From NCBI RefSeq assembly GCF_030389965.1, contig NZ_CP128400.1, positions 2,389,414 to 2,453,413 of the forward strand: a DNA stretch of 64,000 nucleotides, in the 5' to 3' direction. The notes below the pieces were generated by a model. It had not been told where the DNA came from, made no database searches, and saw nothing but the letters and a program-made list of their open reading frames with translations. Made by a program: the position numbers and the translations under genes. The stretch comes from Candidatus Chlorohelix allophototropha (lineage in GTDB: Bacteria > Chloroflexota > Chloroflexia > Chloroheliales > Chloroheliaceae). Below, piece by piece: positions 1-9,670 of this stretch; position 1 is the first letter of the stretch; every line of letters starts with the position of its first letter.

Positions 1-1861
1 CCAGTGGATGCTCACTACCTTTTTCGACTTGCGCCGCAAACTTCAGAATAGCGTTTTCGTCCAAAGTACCGAGTTTTACAATTCCGGTTACTTCCGGTTT
101 ACCTCTGGTAAGAGTGCCTGTTTTGTCGAAAATAACCGCTTTGATATTGCGAGCGCGTTCTAGGCTTTCGCCTCCTTTTATGAGAATACCCTGATCTGCT
201 CCTGCACCGGTTCCAACCATAATAGCGGTAGGAGTCGCCAAGCCCAATGCACAGGGGCAAGCCACTACCAGCACTGCCACAGCGGGAAGTAAAGCTGCTT
301 GAAAGTTGTGCCCGGTAAGCATCCAGCCTGCGAAACTGAGCAGCGCAATAACAATAATCACAGGTACAAATATACCGCTGATAGTGTCGGCAAGTCTTTG
401 TACAGGCGCTTTACTGCCTTGCGCCTGTTCTACTAGCCTGATAATCTGGGAAAGTACAGTATTTCGTCCAATTTTGTTAGCTCTAACCCATAATAAACCG
501 TTCTGGTTAACCGTAGCGCCGATCGCAGTATCGCCCGGTTCTTTTTCAACCGGAATACTTTCTCCGGTGAGCATGCTCTCGTCAACACTGCTGTTGCCCT
601 TTTCAACGATACCATCCGCCGGAATCTTTTCGCCGGGACGTACCAGCAACAGATCACCCACAACCACCTCAGACAGTGGCAATTCATATTCCTGACCATT
701 TCGGATTACTCTTGCGGTGCGGGGTTGCAAGCCCATCAGTTTGTGGATGGCATCGCTGGTGCGACTCCGGGCTACTAACTCAAGATATTTACCTAGATAT
801 ATCAAAGTAATGATAAGCGCGGTTGTTTCAAAATAGGTTACGGCTTCTCCGCCATTTGGTCCTATCGACATTCCGCCATCATTGGCATATTTGTTTCCGA
901 AGAAGAGCAACCATACGCTATAAAAATAAGCGGCGCTTGAACCCAATGATATTAGGGTATCCATATTGGCGGAAAAATGGCGGGCGGTTTTCAAAGCAAC
1001 CTTATGGAATTCCCAGCCAATATCACCCCATACTAAGGTGGTTAAAATAAATAGAAACAAGTCTCGTAAAAAGGCGTTGCTAATCCAGGTCATCCCGAAC
1101 ATATTGATGACAAAAATCGGGATTGTCACTGCGAACGCATAAATAAGCTGGTTTCTGCGGCGCAATAATTCCTTTTGGCGGCGTTGGGTATCTTTGTCTT
1201 GTTCTACCGGAGCTTCACCGGCAGTTGTAGCTGGCTTTTTTACTGTCGGGGCGGCAGTTGAAGTTGGTTGTACCGCAACTTGGGCTGGCGCAACTTCTTG
1301 CTCAGAAGAACGTGCCCGGTAGCCTGCCGCTTCTATGGCATTGATTAGTTGTGGCACATTTACTTTATTTGTGTCAAAGAGCACAGTTCCACGTTCAGTA
1401 GCAAGATTAACCGCCGCGCTCTCGACTCCCTCAACTTTTTTCAGCTTCTTCTCAATGCGCGCCACACAACTGGCACAGGTCATACCCTCAATTTCCAACT
1501 CGACAGAAGTATGCTGTGCTAATGTATCTAAAGGTTTTTCAATTGTCTTAACTGCGGTTGTAGTTGGTGCAGGTTTTTCTTCTTCTAAGGGAGTGGCTTT
1601 GTAACCGGCGTTTTCCACCGCTTTAACCAATTCGCTAATGCCTACCTGCTGCGCATCAAACGACACCGTACCTTTTTCGGTAGCAAGGTTGACGGTTGCT
1701 TCCAATACTCCGGGAACTTTCTTCAATTTCTTTTCGATACGTATCACACAACTGGCGCAGGTCATCCCTTCTAGGGTCATTGTCACAGTAGATTTTGTGT
1801 TATCTGTATTATTTTCGTCTGAATTGGATACATCTGATTGCCTGTTGAGAAGCTCAGACAT
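1..1861 (-). CDS. copA: Copper-exporting P1B-type ATPase, N-terminal part (runs off left edge)
   Basis: Cu(I)-translocating P-type ATPase of the inner membrane that pumps copper out of the cytoplasm. Seen: two N-terminal heavy-metal-associated domains, each with GMTCASC (near residues 33 and 130); membrane helices; the actuator motif TGES (about residue 430); the ion-binding CPC motif (Cys535-Pro-Cys537); and the phosphorylation motif DKTGTLT (Asp579). CPC identifies the P1B-1 copper subgroup by family knowledge. About 620 residues are present; the nucleotide-binding part and last helices lie beyond base 1. The start at ATG 1859-1861 has a good ribosome site (GAGG, reading GTGAGGTTATAAATG). 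It follows a copZ-like gene and a cupredoxin membrane protein in the same direction, which supports a copper homeostasis operon. Very confident of family; the symbol is by function. Confidence 0.95.
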   Translation of the reverse strand, partial: MSELLNRQSDVSNSDENNTDNTKSTVTMTLEGMTCASCVIRIEKKLKKVPGVLEATVNLATEKGTVSFDAQQVGISELVKAVENAGYKATPLEEEKPAPTTTAVKTIEKPLDTLAQHTSVELEIEGMTCASCVARIEKKLKKVEGVESAAVNLATERGTVLFDTNKVNVPQLINAIEAAGYRARSSEQEVAPAQVAVQPTSTAAPTVKKPATTAGEAPVEQDKDTQRRQKELLRRRNQLIYAFAVTIPIFVINMFGMTWISNAFLRDLFLFILTTLVWGDIGWEFHKVALKTARHFSANMDTLISLGSSAAYFYSVWLLFFGNKYANDGGMSIGPNGGEAVTYFETTALIITLIYLGKYLELVARSRTSDAIHKLMGLQPRTARVIRNGQEYELPLSEVVVGDLLLVRPGEKIPADGIVEKGNSSVDESMLTGESIPVEKEPGDTAIGATVNQNGLLWVRANKIGRNTVLSQIIRLVEQAQGSKAPVQRLADTISGIFVPVIIVIALLSFAGWMLTGHNFQAALLPAVAVLVVACPCALGLATPTAIMVGTGAGADQGILIKGGESLERARNIKAVIFDKTGTLTRGKPEVTGIVKLGTLDENAILKFAAQVEKGSEHPL

Positions 1862-1960
1862 TTATAACCTCACTTTCAAAGAAAAGGGCTGACCATACAA
1901 GCTCATTTTTATTTTTTGAGAATTTTTATATATAAATTTATTATATACATAATTGCAACA

Positions 1961-1990
1961 GCCACTGACCTTTCTAAGTTTGTCAGTGGC
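1961..1990. other. Perfect 9-bp inverted repeat between copZ and copA
   Basis: GCCACTGAC (1961-1969) and GTCAGTGGC (1982-1990) pair perfectly around a 12-nt loop, in the 177-bp spacer between the copZ-like gene and copA. On the minus strand the hairpin is followed by TGTTGCAATT, so it lacks a clean T-run. It could be a partial terminator that lowers copA relative to copZ, or an mRNA processing or stability structure. Confidence 0.5.
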
Positions 1991-2038
1991 GGTTTAATTA
2001 CTCAGATTTGAGTCAGAATCGTTGCCAACTCAATTATA

Positions 2039-2251
2039 TTATAGAACTTTGGCTTTGTAACCCACTTGGGATATTGCGGTAATAATTGTAGCCTCATCCG
2101 TTTTCTGTTCGTCAAACTGGACTTCAGATACCTGCCGCGCATAGTTGGTTTTAGATTGGAGAATACCTTGTAATTCTTCCAGTTCTTCATCTATTAGCAA
2201 AGCACAGCTAGTACAATGCATTCCTTCTATTTGAAACTTCAATTTTTTCAT
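2039..2251 (-). CDS. copZ: Copper chaperone, heavy-metal-associated domain protein
   Basis: Seventy-residue single HMA-domain protein, the usual length for CopZ-type cytoplasmic copper chaperones that hand Cu(I) to CopA. The metal-binding motif GMHCTSC lies at residues 10-16 and the rest fits the ferredoxin-like fold (IEEL-type helix after the motif, C-terminal YKAKVL strand). It sits 20 bp after the upstream membrane gene and 177 bp before copA, all on the minus strand. A weak AGGTG ribosome site precedes ATG. It may instead be a periplasm-independent antioxidant-type chaperone, but no other reading fits as well. Confidence 0.9.
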   Translation of the reverse strand: MKKLKFQIEGMHCTSCALLIDEELEELQGILQSKTNYARQVSEVQFDEQKTDEATIITAISQVGYKAKVL

Positions 2252-2271
2252 TTACAACACCTATCAATTTG

Positions 2272-3525
2272 TTAAACTACAGTCAATTTTCCTGAATACA
2301 TCCCCATGCTGCATATGTAGCGGATAACTCCGGGCGATTGTGCCGGAAGGTCAATATCGACTTGACCGGTAATGGGTAAAACTTTCCTGATGCCAAAACT
2401 TCCAATAGTGAACGACCGAGTGCAGCCGGTTGTGTTATTGGTTACCAGTCTGAGGCGAATAGGCTTACCGCTGCTTACCTGTTCCCGATTGGGGACATAG
2501 GCTTCATCTTCCACCTTGATAACTACTAACTGATAATCGCCTTCCTGCAAATCGGCGGCGGCGGCAACTACATTTACGCTCTTGTTGCTCGGAAAGATTG
2601 AGGCGGTAATAGAGTTGATACTTATCGGTGATTCTAGCAGGTTTAACGCGCTATTAACCGAGAAAAGAGATAGTAGGATAATAGCAACCGCCGCTATTTT
2701 CATAAATTTGGATTGCAACGCCGCCCCTAACTTTGAGGCAAAATAGCCCAATGTAAAGAATACCGGAGTTGTACCTAGAATGAATGCGCCCATAATCAAA
2801 GCGCCGTTAATCGCATTGCCGGAACTTATCGCCAACGCTTCCATTGCTACGGTAGTGCCGCAAGGAATCAATACGGTTAAGGTGCCAAGTATGGCGGTGG
2901 CGTAGAAATCATCGCTCTTACTGTAACGGCGCAGATAGCGCATTACCGAACGCGGTGGCTGGATCATCACATACCGGAAAATAGGGTGTACTTCGAGTAA
3001 ATTTAGGGCAGTTGCCAACATAAATAAACCCGCCAGCAGGTTTATAATTCCCTGTAGAGTGTTGGTCATAGTAATCAATGAGCCAACCCAACCCAATATT
3101 CCGCCTAGCAAGGTATAGGCAGTCAGTTTGCCACCCAGAAACACTAAAATGTTTACGGCGTGACCACCATCATTTTTACCTAGCTTTTGGCGATTTTGCT
3201 CGCGCTGCGCTATAGAAGTTGCCAGCAAGCCGCTCTGGACTGCCAAGCAAGAGAGACCGCCCATTGTTAGCCCCGTTAAAAAGACCAGCAATAAACTGCC
3301 CGCATCTGAAAATGAGGTAATACTATCAACCTTGAGTATCCAGGGTAACGCAAGAATGGCTAGACACCCAATACCCAGTAGTACCATTACTATTATGCTT
3401 GCCTTATTATTGCTTAATTGAAGCGGTGTCTTGGTAATGACTTTTGCAGGTAATTCTGAAGCTTTGGTTTGAAGGCTGGGCGGCTCTACTATAGTAGTTA
3501 CTTTTGTTTTAAATTTTGTCGCCAT
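2272..3525 (-). CDS. TauE/SafE (UreH-like) membrane protein with C-terminal cupredoxin domain
   Basis: A 417-residue membrane protein. After a ~45-residue N-terminal stretch come about seven hydrophobic segments with the MGGLSCLAVQSGLL motif near residue 90, typical of the UreH-like branch of sulfite exporter/DsbD-related membrane proteins that are often tied to copper handling. Residues ~330-417 form a cupredoxin-like beta domain. Candidate copper ligands are the cysteine in NNTTGCTRS and the C-terminal CSMGMYSG motif (Cys, Met, Met). The fusion suggests moving or displaying copper on the outer face of the membrane; that role is inferred. It is the first gene of the minus-strand copper operon. 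The protein starts with a basic, non-cleavable-looking N-terminus, and the first helix lies near residues 42-65. Confidence 0.82.
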   Translation of the reverse strand: MATKFKTKVTTIVEPPSLQTKASELPAKVITKTPLQLSNNKASIIVMVLLGIGCLAILALPWILKVDSITSFSDAGSLLLVFLTGLTMGGLSCLAVQSGLLATSIAQREQNRQKLGKNDGGHAVNILVFLGGKLTAYTLLGGILGWVGSLITMTNTLQGIINLLAGLFMLATALNLLEVHPIFRYVMIQPPRSVMRYLRRYSKSDDFYATAILGTLTVLIPCGTTVAMEALAISSGNAINGALIMGAFILGTTPVFFTLGYFASKLGAALQSKFMKIAAVAIILLSLFSVNSALNLLESPISINSITASIFPSNKSVNVVAAAADLQEGDYQLVVIKVEDEAYVPNREQVSSGKPIRLRLVTNNTTGCTRSFTIGSFGIRKVLPITGQVDIDLPAQSPGVIRYICSMGMYSGKLTVV

Positions 3526-3811
3526 TGGTATTTCTCTTGTTTCTTTAACTGGTAGGGGTTATAACACTGCCCACCGCTATTTTGATTTAGCCTACATTGT
3601 GCGTGGAAACCGATAAAACAACACTACCCTTTAGATGCGCCAGCTATTTTTTCATTGATAATGAAATTCTACAAAAGCAATTAGACTAAGGCAATATGAA
3701 AGAAGTTAATACTTAGCCCTAAAACCCTTTTTACGAAAAATGTAATCAGCAAGCAACAATAGGTAGTTGAATAATAATAGACCGGATGCCGCTAACTTTA
3801 ATAGTAATAAA

Positions 3812-3827
3812 CCCTACACCTGTAGGG
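3812..3827. promoter_or_regulatory. Palindrome CCCTACA-CC-TGTAGGG, candidate copper operator
   Basis: A perfect 7+7-bp inverted repeat with a 2-bp centre, about 290 bp upstream of the copper operon start. Its core TACAccTGTA equals the TACAnnTGTA consensus known for CopY (cop box) and the related BlaI/MecI repressors. No CopY/BlaI gene is visible in the window, so the assignment to copper control is inferred from motif and location only. Confidence 0.4.
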
Positions 3828-4517
3828 ATTTACCCCACAAAGCCTCTAGGTATTATGATTTAAAGAAGATAAAAATCTAGATAACGAATGTAAATATTAT
3901 ATAAAATCGAGTTTTTTAGTCAAGTTTCTATGTAGTAATGATAATTATTAACTATTATTCATATAGAATGAGCAAATTTACACCAATATTTTTACCATAA
4001 TAATAAATTTCATATACTGAAGCTAATGTGCTAGCTCCTGCACCTATTTTAGATTAATCCCTTTGCCTAAATGACGCTCCTTTTCTTACCATATAGCCCT
4101 CTAGCGTAGTTCGTCAGCTGGTGGTAATAGCCTCTAGACTAGTTATATTTCGTGCAAACCCCCCGCTTTTTGAACCTGAATATCTGTACGCCAAGTAAAA
4201 CTGCTAGAACTGCATCTAATGGAACTATTTTCTAACTGCCGAGAACTAGCTCCTTTTCACAGGTGTTTATCTATCCAAACAGTTATTACTTAGTTTAGCG
4301 CAAATCTTATTTATAAATAATCAAAATCACGATAAGGTAAAAATATGGTAAAAATCAGTAAATAAATGGTAAATCCAAAAATATGTATCTTATTATTCTC
4401 ATTTAACCCTTAGATTACTAATTTAACACTTGACTAATGAAAATTTTTTTATATAATATTATCAAAGGTTAACAAAAATATTTACCTGTGAAGTGAATTC
4501 TTTACCGGTGTATGTTA

Positions 4518-4571
4518 GGGTTTTGTCTCCTGAGGAGGTTACCCTTAAAACTTAAGCTAAAGCTAAGTTTT
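4518..4571 (+). other. Two adjacent hairpins ~360 bp upstream of oxidase 1
   Basis: Hairpin one: CTCC (4527-4530), loop TGA, GGAG (4534-4537), with GGGT/ACCC (4518-4521/4541-4544) as an outer pair. Hairpin two directly follows: AAAACTT (4547-4553) with AAGTTTT (4565-4571) and an inner AGCT/AGCT pairing, one base bulged. A GGAGG follows at 4572 with only a 12-codon TTG frame after it. They may belong to a structured 5' leader; there is no T-run. Confidence 0.35.
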
Positions 4572-4926
4572 GGAGGCGAAAAGAATTGTTAAGGTGCTAC
4601 TTATCTGCCAGCACAAATAGCTAGATAGTACGACACTTAAGAACTAATTCCCCTGATTACCAACTCAATTTATTATTGGTTTTGTGTTTGATTACAGCCA
4701 AAAACTGGCATAGTCGCAGCGTATTCATTTGCTCAAAAATAGGGAACGTATTATTGGGTACACCCTGTTAGATGTACTCTGGACTTTTTGTTGCCTTTTA
4801 TCAGGCGGCTAAAAAATAAAAACTTATTTAAAATTATCGGTTTATTCCTTTTCTTAGTTAGCTCGTAATTCCCGCTCATGTCTGTCAAGTTGATAGGCAA
4901 AAAAGTAACATGTAAGGAGTGATTGT

Positions 4927-7900
4927 ATGAAGCGGAGAAAGTTCTTAATCGGATTGGGGGCATCAGGAGCAGCGGCAGTTGCCATAAAACTCAGTCCCAC
5001 CCAAGTAAGCGCGGTTGCTCAAACCAAGGGGGCGTATGATCCCACCAAACTTCCGTATTTACTAAAACGCAGAGTGACCCATGCAGACAGGAAGCTGGCA
5101 GCTTCTAATCGGGCTGCTTTCTACAAAACCCATCCTCGCCTTGCAGGCGCCAACTCCAGTATTAATGCTACTGGTACAACTGCGGGCATCTTGGCGGCAA
5201 TTCCTACTCCTACACCCGGCGGTATCCCTGATTATTTCGGGTCATATCCAAACTATTCGTTGAGTCCAATACTTCCAAAATTTGTCGACTCGCTGCCCGG
5301 TTTGACCTCGCTTGCTGGTGTTGGTCCTGGTTTCGGTAAAAATAATATCAATAATTATCTTCCGATAGCAGCTCCCGATACAACTTCTTATCCCGGTTCG
5401 GATTATTATGAAATTGGTTTGGTTGAATATAGCGGTCAATTTCATTCCAAGTTGGGTAAAACCAAGTTGCGCGGCTATGTGCAGCTAAATACCGTAGATA
5501 AAAATGGAGCTCCCCTCACAGACCTCTTAGGCAATCCGGTTACAACCACCCCTCATTACCTTGGTCCGGTTATTGTTGCTACAAAAGGTCGCCCAGTTCG
5601 GGTTAAATTCACCAACAAGTTAGCTACCGGCACGGGCGGAAATCTCTTTATCCCGGTTGATACCACCGTTATGGGGGCTGGAACGGGTTATAACAATACT
5701 AATAATACTACTCAGACTTATACTCAGAACCGCGCAACATTGCACCTTCACGGCGGTAATACCCCTTGGATCAGTGATGGTACTGCCCATCAGTGGACGG
5801 TTCCGGTTGGCGAAACTTCTACAACCTTAACCAAGGGCACCAGCTCGCAGGATGTACCGGATATGCCTCCCACTGGGGTAGGTGAACTCACCTTCTACTG
5901 GACCAACCAGCAAAGCGGACGCTTGATGTTCTACCACGACCACGCTTATGGTATTACCCGCTTGAACGTTTATGCCGGGGAAGCGGCGGGCTATCTCCTG
6001 ACCGATCCCGATGAAGCAAGCTTGGTGGCAGATGGCTCTGTTCCTCCACTTACTGATACAGTACCGTTGGTAATTCAGGACAAAACCTTTCTTGACTCAA
6101 CTGTTAACACAACCCTAGCTAATGGTACCAATACGTTGCCCAATTGGCAGTTGCTCGACCCAACTTGGCCCTTCGCGGTTGATTCGACTCGAAACGACCT
6201 GTGGTTCCCCCATGTTTATATGCCTAACCAGAATCCCTATGATTTCAGCGGGGCGAATGCAATGGGACGTTGGGATTACGGGCCGTGGTTCTGGCCCCCG
6301 ATGACCACCATTGTAAATAAACCTACTCAGGCAAACCCATATTATGATCCGGCTAATCCTAGCTCTCCGCCGATTATCCCGGCTACTCCCAGTATTTCGA
6401 TTGTGCCGGAAGGGTTTATGGATACGCCGATAGTCAACGGTCAGGCTTATCCTTATGTAGAAGTCGAGCCGAAGGCTTATCGCTTCATGATTTTGAACGC
6501 TTGCAACGACCGCTTCCTTAACCTCCAGCTTTACAAAGCGCAGTCGCAAGCTGTGATGTGGAATATTGATGGCACCTTAAATGATGCCAACGCTGGTGAA
6601 GTAAAAATGGTTCCCGCTTCAAATGCAGCGGGTATCACATGGCCTGCAGATTGGCCTACACGCGATGGTCGTGATGGCGGTTTCCCTGATCCGGCAGCAA
6701 TCGGTCCTAATTTTATCCAGATTGGTACTGAAGGTGGTTTGTTGCCTGCGCCTGTCACTATCCCGAACAGGCCAGTTGGTTATGACTACAACCGCCGCAA
6801 TATCGTAGTGCTGAATGTGCTTGAAAAAGCTCTGTTCCTAGGTCCTGCCGAACGCGCCGATACTATCATTGACTTTTCCGCATATGCAGGTCAAACCATA
6901 ATTCTGTATAATGATGCGCCTGCTCCGGTTCCGGCTTTCGACCCACGCAATGATTATTACACCGGCGCTCCGGATCAAACCTCGACCGGTGGTGCACCTA
7001 CAACAGTGGCTGGTTACGGTCCTAATACTCGCACCATCATGCAAATCCGCGTTAAAGCTGCGGTTACTACGCCCAATAACTATAAATCGGGACAAATCGC
7101 TGCCTCTTTGCCTGCGGTTTTCGCCAAAACGCAAGACCGGATTATTGTCCTGAACAATAACTACAATAGTGTTTATGGCGTAACCAATCTTCCGGCAGAT
7201 TCTTATGTCAGGATCCAGGATACGGCTTTGGCTAGCACCAATATTAAGGACAATAGACTCTATAACAATATAGTTAATGGAATCACCCTTACTAATGCTG
7301 GAACAGGCTATGTCACTCCTCCCGTAGTTACCGTTAGCGGTGGCAATGGCTTAGGTGCAACGGCAGTTGCCAATATGGTAACAACCGGGGTTGTACAGTC
7401 TTTCAATCTGTTGAGCGGTGGTGCTGGTTATACTGTACCTCCGACCGTTACGTTAGCAGCTTCTCCGGCAGGTGTAAGTGGTCAGGCTACTGCAAGGGCT
7501 ATTTTGTCACCGACTTCGATCGCTTCGATCGCGGTAACCAACGGTGGTAGCGGCTACACTACTGCTCCTACCGTAAATATCACCGGCGGCGGTGGTACTG
7601 GTGCAACCGCAACGGCTGTACTCAAAGGCGGCGGGGCGGTAGCCAGCATAACTATTACGAACGGTGGTAGTGGTTATAACAGAGCTCCAACTCTAACGCT
7701 TTCGGCTCCTCCGGCTGGTGGTGTCAGGGCAACTGCTACTGCGACAATAGCTCGTAGAGTTACTGCACTTACTTTAACCAATGGCGGTACCGGCTACACT
7801 ACTGCTCCAACTGTAAACATTACCGGTGGTGCCGGAACTGGCGCAACTGCAACGGCTGCTATCTCTGGTGTTCTAAACACCATAACTGTTGGAAACGGTG

Positions 7901-9654
7901 GTACCGGATATCGAAACGCTCCTACTGTAAATATCACCGGTGGCGGTGGCACCGGTGCAACCGCATCGGCTACTGTAAACAGGAATACAGGTAGAATTAC
8001 TGCTATTACTATAACTAACCGTGGTTCAGGCTATACAAGCGCTCCCACTATAAGCTTTACCGGTGGCGGTGGCACCGGCGCAACTGCAACCGCAGCTATC
8101 ATTAATGTAGTAGTAAGTCTTACGCTTACAAGCGGTGGTACTGGCTATACCGGAACTCCTACAGTCAGTTTCACCGGTGGCGGTGGAACCGGCGCGGCTG
8201 CAACGGCTACAGTGGCAAGTGCGGTTAATGCTATTACGTTGACTAATGCCGGTAGTGGTTATACTACTGCTCCTACGGTAACATTTAATAATAATGGTAC
8301 CGGTGGAACCGGTGCAACGGCTACTGCTACCCTGCTGAGCGTGATTGGCAGCATAACTGTAACAAACCCCGGCAGTGGCTATACAAGCGTTCCGACAATA
8401 AGCTTTAACGGTGGCGGTGGAACCGGCGCGGTTGCAACAGCCCTACTTAATCCTACCTCGGTGGCTGGTATAACTGTTGTTGTCGGTGGGAGCGGTTACA
8501 CAACTGCCCCGGCTGTGACTATCACTTCTGCTAATGCTAGCGGTGGTGGCGCGGCGGCAATTTCCGTACTGGCACACAACGGCACTGTTGGGTCTGTAAC
8601 TGTCACTAATGGTGGTGGCGGCTTCTTAACTGTACCAACGGTTACCTTCTCGGCTGCTCCAGCGGGTGGTGTCCCAGCAGCAGGTTTCGCAACAATTGCT
8701 TCTAGTCCGTTGACTATGCCACTGGAGCCAAAAGCGATCCAGGAACTGTTCGATATGAACTACGGTCGAATGAATGCTATCTTGGGAACTGAAATCCCGA
8801 ACACCACCGGTGTGAACCAGACGACACTCCCGAATGCTTTCATTGATCCGCCGAATGAAATCATTAAAACCGCTGATTACACTCAACCGATTGGCTCAAC
8901 GGCAGATGGTACCCAAATCTGGAAGATCACGCACAACGGTGTAGATACCCACGCGATCCATTGGCACCTAATGAACGTGCAGGTAATCAACCGGGTAGGA
9001 TGGGACGGTGCAATTAGGGTACCGGATGCCAACGAACTAGGTTGGAAGGAAACTGTGCGGATGAACCCATTGGAAGATATCATTGTGGCTTTACGACCAT
9101 ACGCGCAAAACCTGCCTTGGGATCTTCCTAATAGTGTACGCTACATGGATCCAACCCAAAAGGCTGGCGGAAGCGCTGACTTTACGGGAGTAGATCCTAA
9201 TAACTTACCAGCGCCGGTTACTAACGATTTGGTTAACTTTGGCTGGGAGTACACGTGGCACTGTCACTTGTTGGGTCACGAAGAGAACGATATGATGCGC
9301 CCTATCATCTTTGGGGTAGCGCCTAAAGCTCCTACTAGTGTTACTACAAGTGCAGCAGCTGGTTCAGTGACTGTAAACTGGACGAGCATTGCCAAGAACG
9401 CAACAGGTTTCACCGTTCAGAGAGCTACCGCTTGGAATGGTCCTTGGACTACTGTTGGGACAACAGGGGCTACAACATATACCTATCAAGATAAGACTAC
9501 TGTCAAGGGAACTACCTATTTCTATCGGGTAATTGCCAACAACGTGGTCGGTTATACCAAGGCATATCCTGCAGTCGGTACAACTAAGGTTGGGTATCCG
9601 AACGCTTCGTTCGACTCAACGCCTACAAACGCACTACCGGTTTCAGCCTTGTAA
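4927..9654 (+). CDS. Tat-exported multicopper oxidase with twelve internal repeats (copy 1)
   Basis: A 1575-residue secreted three-domain multicopper oxidase of the CotA/bilirubin-oxidase type (HLHGG, YHDHAYG and LNVYAGEAAGY are typical). A Tat signal is at residues 1-32 (KRRKFLIG, then a hydrophobic Ala-rich stretch). All four copper motifs are present: H273-x-H275, H337-x-H339, H1342-AI-H-W-H1347, and H1445-C-H ... H1451 ... M1456. Such enzymes couple one-electron oxidation of a substrate (phenols, Cu(I), Fe(II) or Mn(II)) to reduction of O2 to water; the substrate cannot be read here. Residues 783-1258 are twelve Gly-rich repeats inserted before the third domain, making it about three times the usual ~500 residues. 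Residues ~1465-1550 resemble fibronectin type III. Ribosome site AAGGAG precedes ATG. A tatA gene follows. Confidence 0.93.
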   Translation: MKRRKFLIGLGASGAAAVAIKLSPTQVSAVAQTKGAYDPTKLPYLLKRRVTHADRKLAASNRAAFYKTHPRLAGANSSINATGTTAGILAAIPTPTPGGIPDYFGSYPNYSLSPILPKFVDSLPGLTSLAGVGPGFGKNNINNYLPIAAPDTTSYPGSDYYEIGLVEYSGQFHSKLGKTKLRGYVQLNTVDKNGAPLTDLLGNPVTTTPHYLGPVIVATKGRPVRVKFTNKLATGTGGNLFIPVDTTVMGAGTGYNNTNNTTQTYTQNRATLHLHGGNTPWISDGTAHQWTVPVGETSTTLTKGTSSQDVPDMPPTGVGELTFYWTNQQSGRLMFYHDHAYGITRLNVYAGEAAGYLLTDPDEASLVADGSVPPLTDTVPLVIQDKTFLDSTVNTTLANGTNTLPNWQLLDPTWPFAVDSTRNDLWFPHVYMPNQNPYDFSGANAMGRWDYGPWFWPPMTTIVNKPTQANPYYDPANPSSPPIIPATPSISIVPEGFMDTPIVNGQAYPYVEVEPKAYRFMILNACNDRFLNLQLYKAQSQAVMWNIDGTLNDANAGEVKMVPASNAAGITWPADWPTRDGRDGGFPDPAAIGPNFIQIGTEGGLLPAPVTIPNRPVGYDYNRRNIVVLNVLEKALFLGPAERADTIIDFSAYAGQTIILYNDAPAPVPAFDPRNDYYTGAPDQTSTGGAPTTVAGYGPNTRTIMQIRVKAAVTTPNNYKSGQIAASLPAVFAKTQDRIIVLNNNYNSVYGVTNLPADSYVRIQDTALASTNIKDNRLYNNIVNGITLTNAGTGYVTPPVVTVSGGNGLGATAVANMVTTGVVQSFNLLSGGAGYTVPPTVTLAASPAGVSGQATARAILSPTSIASIAVTNGGSGYTTAPTVNITGGGGTGATATAVLKGGGAVASITITNGGSGYNRAPTLTLSAPPAGGVRATATATIARRVTALTLTNGGTGYTTAPTVNITGGAGTGATATAAISGVLNTITVGNGGTGYRNAPTVNITGGGGTGATASATVNRNTGRITAITITNRGSGYTSAPTISFTGGGGTGATATAAIINVVVSLTLTSGGTGYTGTPTVSFTGGGGTGAAATATVASAVNAITLTNAGSGYTTAPTVTFNNNGTGGTGATATATLLSVIGSITVTNPGSGYTSVPTISFNGGGGTGAVATALLNPTSVAGITVVVGGSGYTTAPAVTITSANASGGGAAAISVLAHNGTVGSVTVTNGGGGFLTVPTVTFSAAPAGGVPAAGFATIASSPLTMPLEPKAIQELFDMNYGRMNAILGTEIPNTTGVNQTTLPNAFIDPPNEIIKTADYTQPIGSTADGTQIWKITHNGVDTHAIHWHLMNVQVINRVGWDGAIRVPDANELGWKETVRMNPLEDIIVALRPYAQNLPWDLPNSVRYMDPTQKAGGSADFTGVDPNNLPAPVTNDLVNFGWEYTWHCHLLGHEENDMMRPIIFGVAPKAPTSVTTSAAAGSVTVNWTSIAKNATGFTVQRATAWNGPWTTVGTTGATTYTYQDKTTVKGTTYFYRVIANNVVGYTKAYPAVGTTKVGYPNASFDSTPTNALPVSAL
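7273..8700 (+). repeat. Twelve tandem ~38-residue Gly-rich coding repeats in oxidase 1
   Basis: The translated unit is roughly 'xIxxTxxTNGGSGYTxAPTV' followed by 'xITGGGGTGATATAxV'. Each unit has one G-x-G-Y/F core: counting these gives twelve (AGTGY, GGAGY, GGSGY, GGSGY, GGTGY, GGTGY, RGSGY, GGTGY, AGSGY, PGSGY, GGSGY, GGGGF). Units 2, 4 and 12 use an APPAGG-like second half instead of GGGGTG. The DNA is repetitive too (many GGTGGTAGTGGCTA-like words), but all units stay in frame. The pattern suggests a beta-strand solenoid or a chain of small beta modules. Confidence 0.9.
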
Positions 9655-9670
9655 TCACTCCTTTGCAATT

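Larger units (their letters stand above)
3526..4926. other. 1.4-kb AT-rich divergent spacer
   Basis: Non-coding stretch between the divergently read copper operon and the first multicopper oxidase. No open frame with a credible product was found; the small minus-strand frame around 4751-4963 overlaps the oxidase start and has no family features. The spacer holds the palindrome at 3812-3827 and two hairpins at 4518-4571. The remainder is AT-rich without recognisable structure, suggesting a long regulatory region or a decayed gene. Confidence 0.6.

Noticed and set aside
4751..4963. Minus-strand frame of 70 codons before oxidase 1
   Set aside because: It overlaps the start and ribosome site of the oxidase, has no own ribosome site and no recognisable product.
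7273..8700. Tandem repeats resembling a CRISPR or satellite array
   Set aside because: The repeats are coding, remain in frame over twelve units, vary in sequence within units and have no fixed repeat plus unique spacer pattern.
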